Shown here piece by piece: positions 24,110-33,765 of a stretch of DNA of 64,000 nt. The notes beneath the pieces were generated by a model. The model did no database searches. It was not told the origin of the DNA and saw nothing but the letters and a program-made list of their open reading frames with translations. A program made the translations under genes and the position numbers. Position 1 is the stretch's first letter; each line of letters opens with the position of its first letter. This stretch comes from a bacterium (lineage in GTDB: Bacteria; Bacillota; Bacilli; Lactobacillales; Streptococcaceae), in NCBI GenBank assembly GCA_905221295.1, contig CAJNCP010000006.1:1-64000 (forward strand), given 5' to 3'.

Positions 24110-25156
24110 TTATTTAAACTGTTCTGAGAAGCGGACATCCCCTTGGTAGAATCCACGGATATCGTTGATTCCGTAACGGAGCATAGCTACACGCTCTTGT
24201 CCAAGACCAAAGGCAAAGCCAGAGTATACAGTTGCATCGATACCACTCATCTCAAGGACACGTGGGTGAACCATACCAGCACCCATGATTTCGATCCAAC
24301 CCGTTTTCTTACATACATTACAGCCTTCTCCACCACACTTGAAGCAAGAAACATCTACCTCAACAGATGGCTCTGTGAATGGGAAATAAGATGGACGCAA
24401 ACGAATCTGACGCTCTTCACCAAACATTTTTTGGACAATCAACTGAAGGGTTCCTTGAAGGTCTGCCATAGAGATGTTTTTCCCAACAACCAAGCCTTCG
24501 ATTTGGTGGAACTGGTGACTGTGGGTTGCATCGTCCGTATCACGACGGAACACACGTCCTGGTGAGATCATTTTCAAAGGACCTTTTGAAAAATCATGAG
24601 CATCCATAGCACGCGCCTGAACTGGGGACGTGTGAGTACGGAGCAAGATTTCTTCAGTGATATAGAAAGTGTCCTGCATATCACGAGCTGGGTGGTCTTT
24701 TGGAAGGTTCATACGCTCAAAGTTATAGTAGTCTTGCTCCACTTCAAAACCATCCACGACTTGGTAACCCATCCCGATGAAAATATCTTCGATTTCTTCA
24801 CTTGTTTGTGAGAGAACATGACGGTGACCAGTCGCAACTGGGCGGCCTGGAAGCGTTACATCGATACTCTCGCTAGCCAGTTGAGCTGCGACTTTCTTTT
24901 CTTCCAAGAGCTTCGCTGTTTCTTCAAAGGCCGCTGTCAAAACATCACGCGCTTCATTAACATGTTTCCCGATGATTGGGCGCATCTCAACAGAGACATC
25001 TTTCATCCCTTTGAGGATTTCCGTAAGCGACCCTTTTTTACCAAGGACAGAGACACGCAAGTCTTGCATCTCTTTTTCATTTTCAGCAGTAATCTGCTGC
25101 AAGCTAGCCAGCGTTTCTTCGCGAAGCGCTTTTAATTGTTCTTCAATAGTTGACAT
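24110..25156 (-). CDS. pheS: Phenylalanyl-tRNA synthetase alpha subunit
   Basis: 348 residues from ATG 25156 ([11 protein letters not shown]) behind GGAGGAAT; an upstream in-frame ATG is not preferred because it places the box inside the gene. The N-terminal coiled coil binds tRNA, and the class II catalytic core shows the motifs [33 protein letters not shown] and [13 protein letters not shown] Cys cluster ([16 protein letters not shown]) is present. The T-box upstream ties expression to the level of uncharged tRNA-Phe. Confidence 0.97.
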   Translation of the reverse strand: MSTIEEQLKALREETLASLQQITAENEKEMQDLRVSVLGKKGSLTEILKGMKDVSVEMRPIIGKHVNEARDVLTAAFEETAKLLEEKKVAAQLASESIDVTLPGRPVATGHRHVLSQTSEEIEDIFIGMGYQVVDGFEVEQDYYNFERMNLPKDHPARDMQDTFYITEEILLRTHTSPVQARAMDAHDFSKGPLKMISPGRVFRRDTDDATHSHQFHQIEGLVVGKNISMADLQGTLQLIVQKMFGEERQIRLRPSYFPFTEPSVEVDVSCFKCGGEGCNVCKKTGWIEIMGAGMVHPRVLEMSGIDATVYSGFAFGLGQERVAMLRYGINDIRGFYQGDVRFSEQFK

Positions 25157-25179
25157 AATTCCTCCATCAGTCACTTAAC

Positions 25180-25392
25180 AGATAAAAAGAAAACCACATG
25201 CCAAAAACTCCACTCGGAGCGTTGACACGCGGTACCATCCGTTTTCATCTGACAAGTCAGACCTTCATTTCTAAATCCATGCGCAAGTGAATTCACCCAG
25301 CTTTCATATAGAGAGCTTGCAGTCACGGCTCTCCTCCCTGATATACTTCCCTTGAGTTACTAGTCTTGCGGATTCCTATTCAATTACTACTT
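25180..25392 (-). promoter_or_regulatory. T-box leader of pheST
   Basis: The conserved T-box core GGATGGTACCGCGT lies at 25227-25240 on the minus strand, after stem-loop I sequence and before a terminator-like CTCC-GAGT-GGAG hairpin with a TTTTT tail. T-boxes sense uncharged cognate tRNA; the downstream genes make tRNA-Phe the expected ligand. Confidence 0.9.
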
Positions 25393-25421
25393 AGTTTATC
25401 AGATTTTTACCATTCTTGCAA
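25393..25421 (-). promoter_or_regulatory. Promoter of the pheST T-box transcript
   Basis: TTGCAA and TAAACT on the minus strand with 17-bp spacing, directly upstream of the T-box leader. Confidence 0.55.
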
Positions 25422-25429
25422 GAGCTATC

Positions 25430-26080
25430 TCACTTCTGCTTGCCTTTAAATCGCCATTGGAAACGGAGCTTGTCATAGAAAGGAAATTCGATAAATAAGA
25501 CTCCCAAACCCACACAGAAACTGGCAAGAACATCTGATGGGTAGTGAACTCCCAGATAGACCCGAGATAGAAGCACACTGACTAGGTAGAAGCCAAGGAC
25601 GATTTGCACAATTTTTCTCCAAACCGGATCTTTAATCCGTTGACTGAGAATGACAATCAGAGTCCCTACCATCAGAGTCACTGCCAGAGAATGGCCACTT
25701 GGAAAAGAAAATCCCTTCTCCTCTACCAAATGTAAAATAGCTGGCCGTGGGCGCTGGTAGATATTTTTAAAGGTCACGATTAAAAGACCGGCTAAGGCTA
25801 GATTACCCGCCATGAAGTAGCTTTCTATCTTCCACTGCTTACGATAAAAGATACAGGCTGCAATGGCAACCCAGGTGATGATTACTGGGATATCAATCAG
25901 ATGCGTAAGGGCACGGAACGGAACAGTCAAATAATCTGGCAAGTCTCCACGAAGGGCAGTCTGAAGCGGTTGATCAAAACCGACCAGCGTTTCAGGATAG
26001 AACTTAACCATATAGCCAAGAAGGACGAAAAGTAAAAGGGCAAAACTGCCCTTCATTAAAAATGTTTGTTTATCTCTCAT
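25430..26080 (-). CDS. PAP2-family membrane phosphatase
   Basis: 216 residues with about six membrane segments. The three PAP2 phosphatase motifs are complete: KNIYQRPRP, FPSGHS and SRVYLGVHYPSD. Members dephosphorylate lipid phosphates such as undecaprenyl pyrophosphate or phosphatidylglycerol phosphate; which one cannot be told here. The start overlaps the end of ribU by 11 nt, so the two are co-transcribed under the FMN riboswitch. Confidence 0.9.
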   Translation of the reverse strand: MRDKQTFLMKGSFALLLFVLLGYMVKFYPETLVGFDQPLQTALRGDLPDYLTVPFRALTHLIDIPVIITWVAIAACIFYRKQWKIESYFMAGNLALAGLLIVTFKNIYQRPRPAILHLVEEKGFSFPSGHSLAVTLMVGTLIVILSQRIKDPVWRKIVQIVLGFYLVSVLLSRVYLGVHYPSDVLASFCVGLGVLFIEFPFYDKLRFQWRFKGKQK

Positions 26081-26633
26081 AATGTTTTAAGGTTGGTTTC
26101 AAGAGGACGTATAACAACCAGAATGAAACGGCAAAGATGATACCTTCAATCAGGTTAAAAGGTAAAACCATGGTCATCAAGTAGTTAGAAAGTCCTATAA
26201 TTTCTCTAATATCAAAGTTGGCAAACTGCGCGTATAAAGGAACCGCATAGACATAGTTGAGAACCAACATGGCAGCAGTCAAGCCAATAGTTCCCGCTAG
26301 AGATGCTAGTAGGAAACGAAGGGTGCTGCGTTCCTTTTTCCAAATCAAACCAAAAGCGATAACAAAAACTCCCAGAGCTACGACATTCATAGGCAAACCA
26401 ATGTAGGTGTTCACTCCTTGGCTATTCAGAAGCAACTTCAAGAGTGAGCGCATCAAGAGAATTCCTAGAGCTGCTGGCAAATCCATCACCACCAAGCCTA
26501 CAAGGACTGGCAAGATACTAAACTCGATCTTGAGGAAGGTCGCCGCTGGTAAGAGCGGAAAGTCAAAGTACATCAGCACAAATGAAATGGCTGATAAAAT
26601 CGCAATGGTCGAAATTCGACGTGTGTTTGTCAT
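26070..26633 (-). CDS. ribU: Riboflavin ECF transporter substrate-binding component
   Basis: 187 residues from ATG 26633 (MTNTRRISTIAIL), eight nt after GGAGG; an in-frame ATG at 26648 is too close to that box. Six hydrophobic segments and the N-terminal stretch ISFVLMYFDFPLLPAATFLK are typical of RibU. It captures riboflavin and works with the shared EcfAA'T energising module encoded elsewhere. The FMN riboswitch directly upstream confirms the substrate. Confidence 0.93.
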   Translation of the reverse strand: MTNTRRISTIAILSAISFVLMYFDFPLLPAATFLKIEFSILPVLVGLVVMDLPAALGILLMRSLLKLLLNSQGVNTYIGLPMNVVALGVFVIAFGLIWKKERSTLRFLLASLAGTIGLTAAMLVLNYVYAVPLYAQFANFDIREIIGLSNYLMTMVLPFNLIEGIIFAVSFWLLYVLLKPTLKHYER

Positions 26634-26786
26634 AACAGGTTCCTCCAATTTTCTATAAAATCAGAAGAAGTTGGAAAGGATCCCTCTATCTATTCTCACT
26701 TTTTATATCCCAAAAGTTCCCTCTCACTCTTTTGAGCAAGCGGTTGCAATTCATCTATAAACCAATCAGAACAGACAAAGCCATTC

Positions 26787-27004
26787 TTTCGTCTTCTCCC
26801 ATCCAGACTATACTGTCGGTTGTGGAATCGCACCACATCAGCTTGCGCTCGCGGACTTCTTTAACTAAGATATTTTGGATTAATCTAGGCGTCGCAGTCG
26901 AAGATAATACTTGAGTATATCGAGACAAGACAACGAAGAGTAAGGCAAAATAGCTAGTTAAAGTCACCGCCGGTCGGGAATCTCACCCAGCCCTGAAGAC
27001 CCCT
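26787..27004 (-). promoter_or_regulatory. FMN riboswitch (RFN element)
   Basis: The minus strand carries the conserved blocks GGGTGAGATTCCCGACCGGC, GTCCGCGAGCG, TTCCACAACCGACAGT and GTCTGGATGGGAGAAGA in order. FMN binding lowers ribU expression. The variable stem between the second and third blocks is long, about 115 nt. Confidence 0.93.
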
Positions 27005-27020
27005 TTATCATAACAAAAAA

Positions 27021-27038
27021 CGCTTGCAAGTGCAAGCA
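27021..27038. terminator. Terminator after trmL
   Basis: GCTTGCA / TGCAAGC stem with T/A runs on both sides, between the trmL stop and the riboswitch; it may serve both strands. Confidence 0.65.
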
Positions 27039-27044
27039 TTTTGA

Positions 27045-27548
27045 TTATTTCAATTTATCTGCTTCATAGGTGTGAACAAGCTCAAGACCTGCAAAATTCT
27101 GCTGACGAAGAGCCTCATATACAATCATGCAGACGGTATTCGAAACATTGAGACTGCGGACATGTTCATCATTCATAGGAATACGGAGAGCCTTTTCGGG
27201 ATGCTCCCGCATAAAGTCCTCAGGCAAGCCCTTGTCTTCACGTCCAAAGAGAAAATAATGGTCCTCGTCCGTCGATAAATCAGCTTCAGAATAGACCTTT
27301 TCTGCAAATTTTGAAATCAGATAGAGTTTTCCCTTCATCTGAGACATGAAATCTTCCAAACTGTCATAAAAATGAATCTCTAACTTATCCCAATAATCCA
27401 AACCAGCCCGTTTCATCTTGCGATCATCAATGGGAAAGCCCATTGGTTTAATGATATGGAGGGGAGAATTGGTCGCAGCGCAAGTACGCGCAATGTTACC
27501 TGTATTTTGTGGAATCTGAGGTTCAAATAATACAATGTGATTTGTCAT
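27045..27548 (-). CDS. trmL: tRNA (cytidine/uridine-34-2'-O)-methyltransferase
   Basis: 167 residues from ATG 27548 ([17 protein letters not shown]) behind AAGGAAG; a longer frame upstream runs into the leader terminator. SPOUT-fold motifs are [26 protein letters not shown] and [15 protein letters not shown]. The enzyme methylates the wobble nucleotide of leucine tRNAs. The leader in front contains an intrinsic terminator, see the separate entry. Confidence 0.93.
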   Translation of the reverse strand: MTNHIVLFEPQIPQNTGNIARTCAATNSPLHIIKPMGFPIDDRKMKRAGLDYWDKLEIHFYDSLEDFMSQMKGKLYLISKFAEKVYSEADLSTDEDHYFLFGREDKGLPEDFMREHPEKALRIPMNDEHVRSLNVSNTVCMIVYEALRQQNFAGLELVHTYEADKLK

Positions 27549-27570
27549 GACTGGCTTCCTTTTATCATTG

Positions 27571-27618
27571 CAAAAAAATAGCCACACTGCCCGGAGTCAA
27601 GCTCAGCAAACAGCGTGG
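27571..27618 (-). terminator. Intrinsic terminator between the leader promoter and trmL
   Basis: Stem 27611-27618 with 27582-27589, then seven T in a row on the minus strand at 27572-27578. It precedes rather than follows a gene. Confidence 0.65.
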
Positions 27619-27673
27619 TTAAGGCATCGTTAACTTACCTCACAACAGGTTTGAAGTAAATCAGCGAAACTAC
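27571..27673 (-). ncRNA. Structured leader or small RNA upstream of trmL
   Basis: From the promoter at 27680-27707 a transcript of about 100 nt would fold a GTTAA-CGATGCC-TTAAC hairpin and then an 8-bp stem CCACGCTG / CAGTGTGG followed by CTATTTTTTTG. The terminator lies about 25 nt before the trmL start. Either an attenuated leader or an independent sRNA with read-through into trmL would fit. I recognise no known family. Confidence 0.5.
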
Positions 27674-27679
27674 TTTCTT

Positions 27680-27707
27680 AGTATAACACTTTCAGAATCA
27701 TTGTCAA
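27680..27707 (-). promoter_or_regulatory. Promoter of the trmL leader transcript
   Basis: TTGACA and TATACT on the minus strand, 16-bp spacer. This is one of the best promoter matches in the window. The stretch 27708-27941 up to trkA carries no gene. Confidence 0.65.
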
Positions 27708-27941
27708 TAGAAACGACTTGATTTTTTACTTTTTTTGATGATAATTTCATGCTTCTCTTTCTGAAAAAGGATATAAAAAGAGTAAAATTACTTCAAAGCA
27801 GAAATATCTTTATAGAAGTTAAGCAAATTTATCTTCAGAAACTTGAAAAAGTCCATTCTTCTCCCAAAAATCGGCTTGGCAGGTGCATTTTTTGCTAAAA
27901 AAGAGTATGATAGTTACATCATGAAAAAGTAGGTTTTTTAT

Positions 27942-29291
27942 ATGAAAATTGTCCTTGTTGGTGGAGGGAAAGTCGGTTCTGCCCTCTGTCGTTCACTGGT
28001 TGCAGAAAACCATGACGTTGTCCTCATCGAGCAAAATGAAGCTGTACTTAACCATATTGTCAGTCGCTTTGATATCATGGGCCTCCTTGGAAATGGTGCT
28101 GACTTTGCCATCTTGGAGCAAGCCGGCGTCCAAGAGTGTGATATCTTTATCGCTCTAACTGAATACGATGAAGTGAATATGATTTCAGCGGTACTTGCTA
28201 AAAAAATGGGCGCTAAAGAAACCATCGTTCGAGTGCGAAATCCTGAATACTCTAATGCCTATTTTAAAGAGAAAAATATTCTTGGATTTTCACTTATCGT
28301 TAATCCAGAACTCTTAGCAGCCCGTGCCATCTCAAATATCATCGATTTCCCTAATGCCCTCTCAGTTGAGCGTTTTGCTGGAGGTCGTGTCAGCCTGATG
28401 GAGTTTGTTATCAAAGATTCTAGCGGGCTCTGTCAAATGCCAATCTCAGACTTCCGTAAGAAATTTGGCAACATCATTGTCTGTGCTATGGAAAGAGACC
28501 ATCAACTCATGATTCCAAGTGGTGATGTTACTATCCAGGACAAGGATCGGATTTTTGTTACGGGAAATCGTGTGGATATGATGCTTTTCCACAACTATTT
28601 CAAATCGCGTGCAGTGAAAAGTTTGCTTATCGTTGGAGCTGGAAAAATTGCCTACTATCTTGTTGGCATCTTGAAAGACAGCCGTATTGACACCAAGGTC
28701 ATCGAAATTAATCCTGAAAGAGCTCGTTTCTTTAGTGAAAAATTCCCTAATCTCTATATTGTTCAGGGAGATGGAACTGCAAAAGATATCTTACTAGAAG
28801 AAAGTGCTCCTAGCTATGATGCAGTCGCAACCTTAACCGGGGTTGATGAGGAAAACATCATCACCTCTATGTTTCTTGACCGTGTTGGTGTTCAGAAAAA
28901 TATCACCAAGGTCAACCGGACCAGCCTCCTAGAAATTATCCATGCGCCTGATTTTTCAAGTATCATCACGCCGAAAATCATCGCAGTGGATACCATTATG
29001 CACTTTATCCGTGGTCGGGTAAACGCCCAATACTCAGATCTTCAAGCCATGCACCATCTTGCAAATGGTCAAATTGAAACCCTACAATTCCATATCAAGG
29101 AAGCTAATAAAATGACTGCCAAACCCCTTTCACAGTTAAAATTGAAGAAAGGGGTTCTCATCGCAGCCATTATCCGAAAAGGAAAAACAATCTTCCCGAC
29201 TGGAGAGGATATACTTGAGGTAGGAGACCAGTTACTGGTAACCACCCTGCTGCCAAACATCACCAAGATTTATGATTTGATTGAGAGGTAA
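27942..29291 (+). CDS. trkA: Trk/Ktr potassium uptake regulatory NAD-binding protein
   Basis: 449 residues with two RCK repeats: GGGKVGSALCRSLV at the first Rossmann fold and GAGKIAYYLVGILKD at the second, each followed by a TrkA-C domain. It gates the membrane subunit TrkH in response to nucleotides, and in streptococci such subunits can also bind c-di-AMP (family knowledge). The trkH gene follows after 3 nt, so the two form one operon. Confidence 0.93.
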   Translation: MKIVLVGGGKVGSALCRSLVAENHDVVLIEQNEAVLNHIVSRFDIMGLLGNGADFAILEQAGVQECDIFIALTEYDEVNMISAVLAKKMGAKETIVRVRNPEYSNAYFKEKNILGFSLIVNPELLAARAISNIIDFPNALSVERFAGGRVSLMEFVIKDSSGLCQMPISDFRKKFGNIIVCAMERDHQLMIPSGDVTIQDKDRIFVTGNRVDMMLFHNYFKSRAVKSLLIVGAGKIAYYLVGILKDSRIDTKVIEINPERARFFSEKFPNLYIVQGDGTAKDILLEESAPSYDAVATLTGVDEENIITSMFLDRVGVQKNITKVNRTSLLEIIHAPDFSSIITPKIIAVDTIMHFIRGRVNAQYSDLQAMHHLANGQIETLQFHIKEANKMTAKPLSQLKLKKGVLIAAIIRKGKTIFPTGEDILEVGDQLLVTTLLPNITKIYDLIER

Positions 29292-29294
29292 AAA

Positions 29295-30734
29295 ATGAAT
29301 AAAAGTATGATTCGTTACCTCCTCTCAAAACTTCTCTTGATTGAGGCAGCTCTCCTTCTAGTACCTGTTGGTGTAGCGACCTATTACCAAGAATCCAGCC
29401 AAGTATTTATAGCTCTTTTTTCTACGATTGGAATATTAGTCCTTCTTGGTTGTCTTGGCGTTTTACGGAAACCTAAAAATCAACGGATTTACGCCAAGGA
29501 GGGAGTCTTAATCGTTGCCCTCTGTTGGATTCTCTGGTCTTTCTTTGGTGGCCTCCCCTTTGTCTTTTCAGGACAAATCCCCAGCATCATCGATGCCTTC
29601 TTTGAAATCAGTTCTGGATTTACGACGACTGGTGCTACTATCCTAACAGATGTTTCCGTTCTCACTCGTTCCCTCCTCTTCTGGAGAAGTTTTACCCACT
29701 TGATTGGAGGGATGGGGGTGCTTGTCTTTGCACTTGCCATTATGGACAATGCCAAGAATAGCCACTTGGAAGTGATGAAGGCTGAGGTCCCTGGACCTGT
29801 CTTTGGCAAGGTCGTATCCAAGCTAAAAAACACTGCCCAGATTCTCTATCTGCTTTATCTGGCTCTCTTCTCCCTTTTTGTGGTTATCTACTATCTAGCA
29901 GGCATGCCTCTCTATGATAGTTTTGTCATCGCTATGGGAACAGCAGGAACTGGGGGCTTTACCGTCTATAACGACGGAATTGCCCACTATGGTAGCTCAC
30001 TCATCACATATCTAGTTAGTATCGGAGTTCTGGTTTTTGGGGTTAACTTTAATCTCTACTACTACCTCATGCTCCGTCGGGTCAAGGCCTTCTTTGGAGA
30101 TGAAGAACTGCGAGCATATATAATCATTGTTCTAGTTTCTACCGGCTTGATTACGCTTAATACGCTCCACCTCTACCAAGGGGTCTCTAAAAGTGTTGAA
30201 ATGGCCTTCTTTCAGGTTTCCAATATCATCACGACAACAGGTTTTGGTTACGGAGATATTACCAACTGGCCCCTCTTCTCCCAATTTATCCTTCTCTTCC
30301 TCATGGGAATCGGTGGATCAGCTGGCTCAACTGCAGGTGGTCTTAAGGTGATCAGAGGACTCATCCTCTCTAAAATCGCAAAAAATCAGATTTTGTCCAC
30401 CTTATCCCCTCACCGTGTTTTGACTCTACACGTCAATAAAACTGTGATTGATAAGGATACCCAGCACAAAATTCTTAAATATTTTGCTATCTATATGATG
30501 ATCATTCTTTCTCTCATCTTTATCGTCAGTCTTGATAGTAATGATTTTCTAGTCGTGACCAGTGCGGTCTTCAGCTGTTTTAACAATATCGGACCTATTC
30601 TAGGTACAACATCGAGTTTTGCCATCTTCAGTCCCATCTCTAAAATCCTGCTCTCATTTGCAATGATAGCGGGTCGCTTAGAGATCTATCCAATTTTGCT
30701 CCTCTTTATGAAACGTACCTGGTCTAAACGTTAA
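29295..30734 (+). CDS. trkH: Trk-type potassium uptake membrane protein
   Basis: 479 residues with about ten membrane segments and the repeated pore-loop filter regions, such as SGFTTTGATI, GTAGTGGFTVYN and TTTGFGYGDI. Start ATG 29295 has a GAGAGG box overlapping the end of trkA. It forms the K+ translocation pore gated by TrkA. The operon ends at a strong terminator. Confidence 0.93.
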   Translation: MNKSMIRYLLSKLLLIEAALLLVPVGVATYYQESSQVFIALFSTIGILVLLGCLGVLRKPKNQRIYAKEGVLIVALCWILWSFFGGLPFVFSGQIPSIIDAFFEISSGFTTTGATILTDVSVLTRSLLFWRSFTHLIGGMGVLVFALAIMDNAKNSHLEVMKAEVPGPVFGKVVSKLKNTAQILYLLYLALFSLFVVIYYLAGMPLYDSFVIAMGTAGTGGFTVYNDGIAHYGSSLITYLVSIGVLVFGVNFNLYYYLMLRRVKAFFGDEELRAYIIIVLVSTGLITLNTLHLYQGVSKSVEMAFFQVSNIITTTGFGYGDITNWPLFSQFILLFLMGIGGSAGSTAGGLKVIRGLILSKIAKNQILSTLSPHRVLTLHVNKTVIDKDTQHKILKYFAIYMMIILSLIFIVSLDSNDFLVVTSAVFSCFNNIGPILGTTSSFAIFSPISKILLSFAMIAGRLEIYPILLLFMKRTWSKR

Positions 30735-30744
30735 TTACAATATA

Positions 30745-30775
30745 ATCCCCCTTTTACAAGCAAGTAAAAGGGGAT
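30745..30775 (+). terminator. Terminator of trkA-trkH
   Basis: ATCCCCCTTTTAC / GTAAAAGGGGAT stem and TTTTTT tail on the plus strand. Confidence 0.85.
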
Positions 30776-30790
30776 TTTTTCTATTAAAAA

Positions 30791-30813
30791 TGAGAAGACC
30801 TTTTGGTCCTCTC
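30791..30813 (-). terminator. Terminator of the ami operon
   Basis: GAGAAGACC / GGTCCTCTC stem with a TTTT-type loop, followed on the minus strand by ATTTTTAAT. Confidence 0.65.
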
Positions 30814-30822
30814 CGAATCTAA

Positions 30823-31752
30823 TTATTTTTTAAGAGCTTCCTTGTAACGAGCAAGTTCTGCTTGATTGGCCCAAACATAGTGACCTGGACGGATTTCCAC
30901 CATAGATGGCTTGTCTGTCTCATAGTCATGTTGGTCAGGGTCGTAAACTTTCAAGACTTTCTTGCGTTCCAAGATTGGATCTGGAATCGGTACAGCAGAT
31001 AGAAGCGCCTGAGTATATGGGTGGACAGGATTGTTAAACAACTCCTCTGTCTCCGCCACTTCGACGATAACTCCCTTATAGATAACTGCGATACGATCTG
31101 AGATAAAGCGAACAACTGACAAGTCATGCGCGATAAAGAGATAAGTCAAGCCCAACTCTTTTTGGAACTTCTTGAGCAAGTTCAAGACTTGCGCACGTAC
31201 TGATACGTCCAAGGCTGAAATTGGCTCATCCGCAATAACGAAATCAGGCTCCATCACAAGGGCACGGGCAATCCCGATACGCTGGCGTTGCCCACCAGAA
31301 AACTCGTGTGGATAACGGGTCAAGTGTTCTTTCAAAAGTCCAACTTCGTGAATCATCTTTTGAACTTTTTCTTTACGATCTTCTTCGTCTTTGAACAAGT
31401 GGTAGTTGTAAAGACCTTCAGAGATGATATAGTCAACCGTCGCACGCTCATTCAAGCTGGCTGCAGGGTCCTGGAAAATCATCTGGATGCGACGGATCAA
31501 GTCTGATGATTCCTTATGAGATTTTTTCCCATTAATCTTATGACCATCAAAGATGATTTCACCTTTACTAGTATTATTTAGACCAATAATAGCACGACCA
31601 ATGGTTGTTTTCCCACTACCAGACTCACCTACAAGAGAGAATGTTTCTCCCTTGTTGATAAAGAAGTTGGCGTTTTTAACCGCAACAAACTTCTTACTTC
31701 CTTCACCGAAGGAAATTTCTAAATCTTTAATTTCTACTAATTTTTCAGACAT
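30823..31752 (-). CDS. amiF: Oligopeptide ABC transporter ATPase AmiF
   Basis: 309 residues. Walker [10 protein letters not shown], signature [15 protein letters not shown] and Walker B FVIADEP are intact, and the C-terminal oligopeptide/dipeptide extension ([19 protein letters not shown]) is present. It pairs with AmiE to drive import of peptides through AmiC-AmiD. It is the last gene of amiACDEF, 10 nt after amiE. Imported peptides serve nutrition and signalling, including effects on competence in pneumococcus. Confidence 0.96.
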   Translation of the reverse strand: MSEKLVEIKDLEISFGEGSKKFVAVKNANFFINKGETFSLVGESGSGKTTIGRAIIGLNNTSKGEIIFDGHKINGKKSHKESSDLIRRIQMIFQDPAASLNERATVDYIISEGLYNYHLFKDEEDRKEKVQKMIHEVGLLKEHLTRYPHEFSGGQRQRIGIARALVMEPDFVIADEPISALDVSVRAQVLNLLKKFQKELGLTYLFIAHDLSVVRFISDRIAVIYKGVIVEVAETEELFNNPVHPYTQALLSAVPIPDPILERKKVLKVYDPDQHDYETDKPSMVEIRPGHYVWANQAELARYKEALKK

Positions 31753-31762
31753 TCCCTTCCTC

Positions 31763-32830
31763 CTAGTCTTCTAGATGAGCAAAGCCCATTTTATCACGAA
31801 TCTTGTCATGCAAATCTGCGATGACCCCAGGTTTTTCAACTTTAGGAGCATTCTCATGAAGCAACCAAGTCTTAGCCCAGTGAGTATCAGTGACTGAAAA
31901 CTGAGGTGCTTTTTGTTCAAAGTCAATTTGCATCGCATAATCTGAACGAAGGGCAAAGGCATCACCTTTCAACTCAGCATAAAGAGACGGTGGTGTTCCA
32001 GGGATAGAGTACAATTCCCCTTTATCATCAGCAAGCTGAGGCAAGCTAGACAAGAGACTCCAAGTATATGGATGACGTGGGTCGTAGAAAACTTCCTCAA
32101 CAGTTCCGTATTCTACAATTTCACCAGCATACATAACCGCTACCTTATCCGCAATACTTGCTACCACACCAAGGTCATGCGTGATAAAGATAATGGTAAA
32201 GTGGTACTCATTTTGCAAGGTTTTAAGCAAATCAATGATTTGCGCTTGAATGGTAACGTCAAGGGCCGTTGTCGGTTCGTCACAGATTAAGATATCTGGA
32301 CGACAGGCAAGGGCAATCGCGATAACGATACGTTGACGCATCCCTCCAGAATATTGGAAAGGATACTCGTCAAAACGTTTTTCAGCGTCTGGAATTCCGA
32401 CCTTGTTCATATAGTCGATTGCCATCTCTTTGGCTTCCTTGGCTGTTTTTCCTTGGTGTTTAACGATAACTTCAGTAATTTGGCTACCAATTGTATTGAT
32501 TGGGTCCAAACTTGTCATAGGATCTTGGAAGATGGTCGCAATTTTAGCACCACGAATCTTCTCCCATTCCTTGTTAGAAGTAAGAGCTGTCAAGTCTTGT
32601 CCACGATAGTCAATACTTCCTTGGGCAATACGTCCATTGTCTTCTAACATCCCTGTAAAGGTTTTTGTTAATACAGATTTACCAGAACCTGACTCACCCA
32701 CCAAGGCAAGAACTTCCCCTTCAATCAGGTCCAGAGAAACTCCTCGGATAGCTGTCAGAACTTTGTCACGAACGTCAAATTCCACGACAATATCGCGAGC
32801 AGTCAAAATTACATCTTTTCCTTTTATCAT
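31763..32830 (-). CDS. amiE: Oligopeptide ABC transporter ATPase AmiE
   Basis: 355 residues with Walker A GESGSGKS, signature [15 protein letters not shown] and Walker [13 protein letters not shown]. The C-terminal region ([14 protein letters not shown]) is that of OppD-type ATPases. It lies 8 nt after amiD and forms the nucleotide-binding pair with AmiF. Confidence 0.96.
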   Translation of the reverse strand: MIKGKDVILTARDIVVEFDVRDKVLTAIRGVSLDLIEGEVLALVGESGSGKSVLTKTFTGMLEDNGRIAQGSIDYRGQDLTALTSNKEWEKIRGAKIATIFQDPMTSLDPINTIGSQITEVIVKHQGKTAKEAKEMAIDYMNKVGIPDAEKRFDEYPFQYSGGMRQRIVIAIALACRPDILICDEPTTALDVTIQAQIIDLLKTLQNEYHFTIIFITHDLGVVASIADKVAVMYAGEIVEYGTVEEVFYDPRHPYTWSLLSSLPQLADDKGELYSIPGTPPSLYAELKGDAFALRSDYAMQIDFEQKAPQFSVTDTHWAKTWLLHENAPKVEKPGVIADLHDKIRDKMGFAHLED

Positions 32831-32838
32831 GTCTACTC

Positions 32839-33765
32839 CTATCTATGTGTACGTGGATCACTAGCATCCGCTAGGTTTTGACCAACAACAAAGAGAGATA
32901 GGGAAACCAAGATCAAGGTTGTCAACGGAATCCAGAACAAGTAGGCGTTGGTCGTAACGTTTTGTGAGTAATCTGAGATCAAACGTCCCAAACTTGGCAC
33001 TGTTACAGGCAATCCCAATCCAAAGAAGGAAAGGAAGGCTTCATAAGAGATGAAGCTTGGCAACATCAAGGTCATCGTAGAAACAATAACAGATACCAAT
33101 TGTGGCATGATGTTTTTAACGATGATTTTAAAGGTTGGTGTTCCAAGTGTTTGAGAAGCAAGGTTGTATTCCAAATCACGGTAACGCATGATTTGGATAC
33201 GAATCATATAAGCAATCCCAATCCAAGTTGTCACACTCATGGCAAAAATCAAATTCCAGAAACCAGCACCGATTGAGTAAGTCAAGACAATGACAATCAA
33301 GAGAGATGGAATGTTTGAAATAATGTTATAAACTTCCATCATGACGCGGTCAACGGATTTTGAAATCCCCCAAATTCCACCAACAATAACCCCAATCACA
33401 AGGTTGATAAAAGTGGCAATTACAGAGATAAGAATTGAATTACGCGCACCAAACCAAACCCCATCAAACAAGGATTTACCATTGCTATCTGTACCAAACC
33501 AATGTTCAGCATTGGGCTTGATAAAACGAGCAGAGAAGTCATTGACTTTACTTACATCGTTGAAGTCAAAATCTGAGAACATTGGGTAAATAAAGCTCAT
33601 CAAGATAATGGCAACCAAAATTCCTAGCATAAAGACGGTTGATTTTTTCTTTAGAAATTGTCTAAATACAGAACCCCAGTATGAATAGGCAGGAGCATCA
33701 ATTGTTTCAGAGGCAAAATCATCACGTTTTACGAACTGAAATTTTTCTTTATCGATTGTTGACAT
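32839..33765 (-). CDS. amiD: Oligopeptide ABC transporter permease AmiD
   Basis: 308 residues with an N-terminal cytoplasmic region, about six membrane segments and the permease EAA-like loop around [18 protein letters not shown]. It is the OppC-type partner of AmiC. The start overlaps the last base of the amiC stop. Confidence 0.95.
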   Translation of the reverse strand: MSTIDKEKFQFVKRDDFASETIDAPAYSYWGSVFRQFLKKKSTVFMLGILVAIILMSFIYPMFSDFDFNDVSKVNDFSARFIKPNAEHWFGTDSNGKSLFDGVWFGARNSILISVIATFINLVIGVIVGGIWGISKSVDRVMMEVYNIISNIPSLLIVIVLTYSIGAGFWNLIFAMSVTTWIGIAYMIRIQIMRYRDLEYNLASQTLGTPTFKIIVKNIMPQLVSVIVSTMTLMLPSFISYEAFLSFFGLGLPVTVPSLGRLISDYSQNVTTNAYLFWIPLTTLILVSLSLFVVGQNLADASDPRTHR

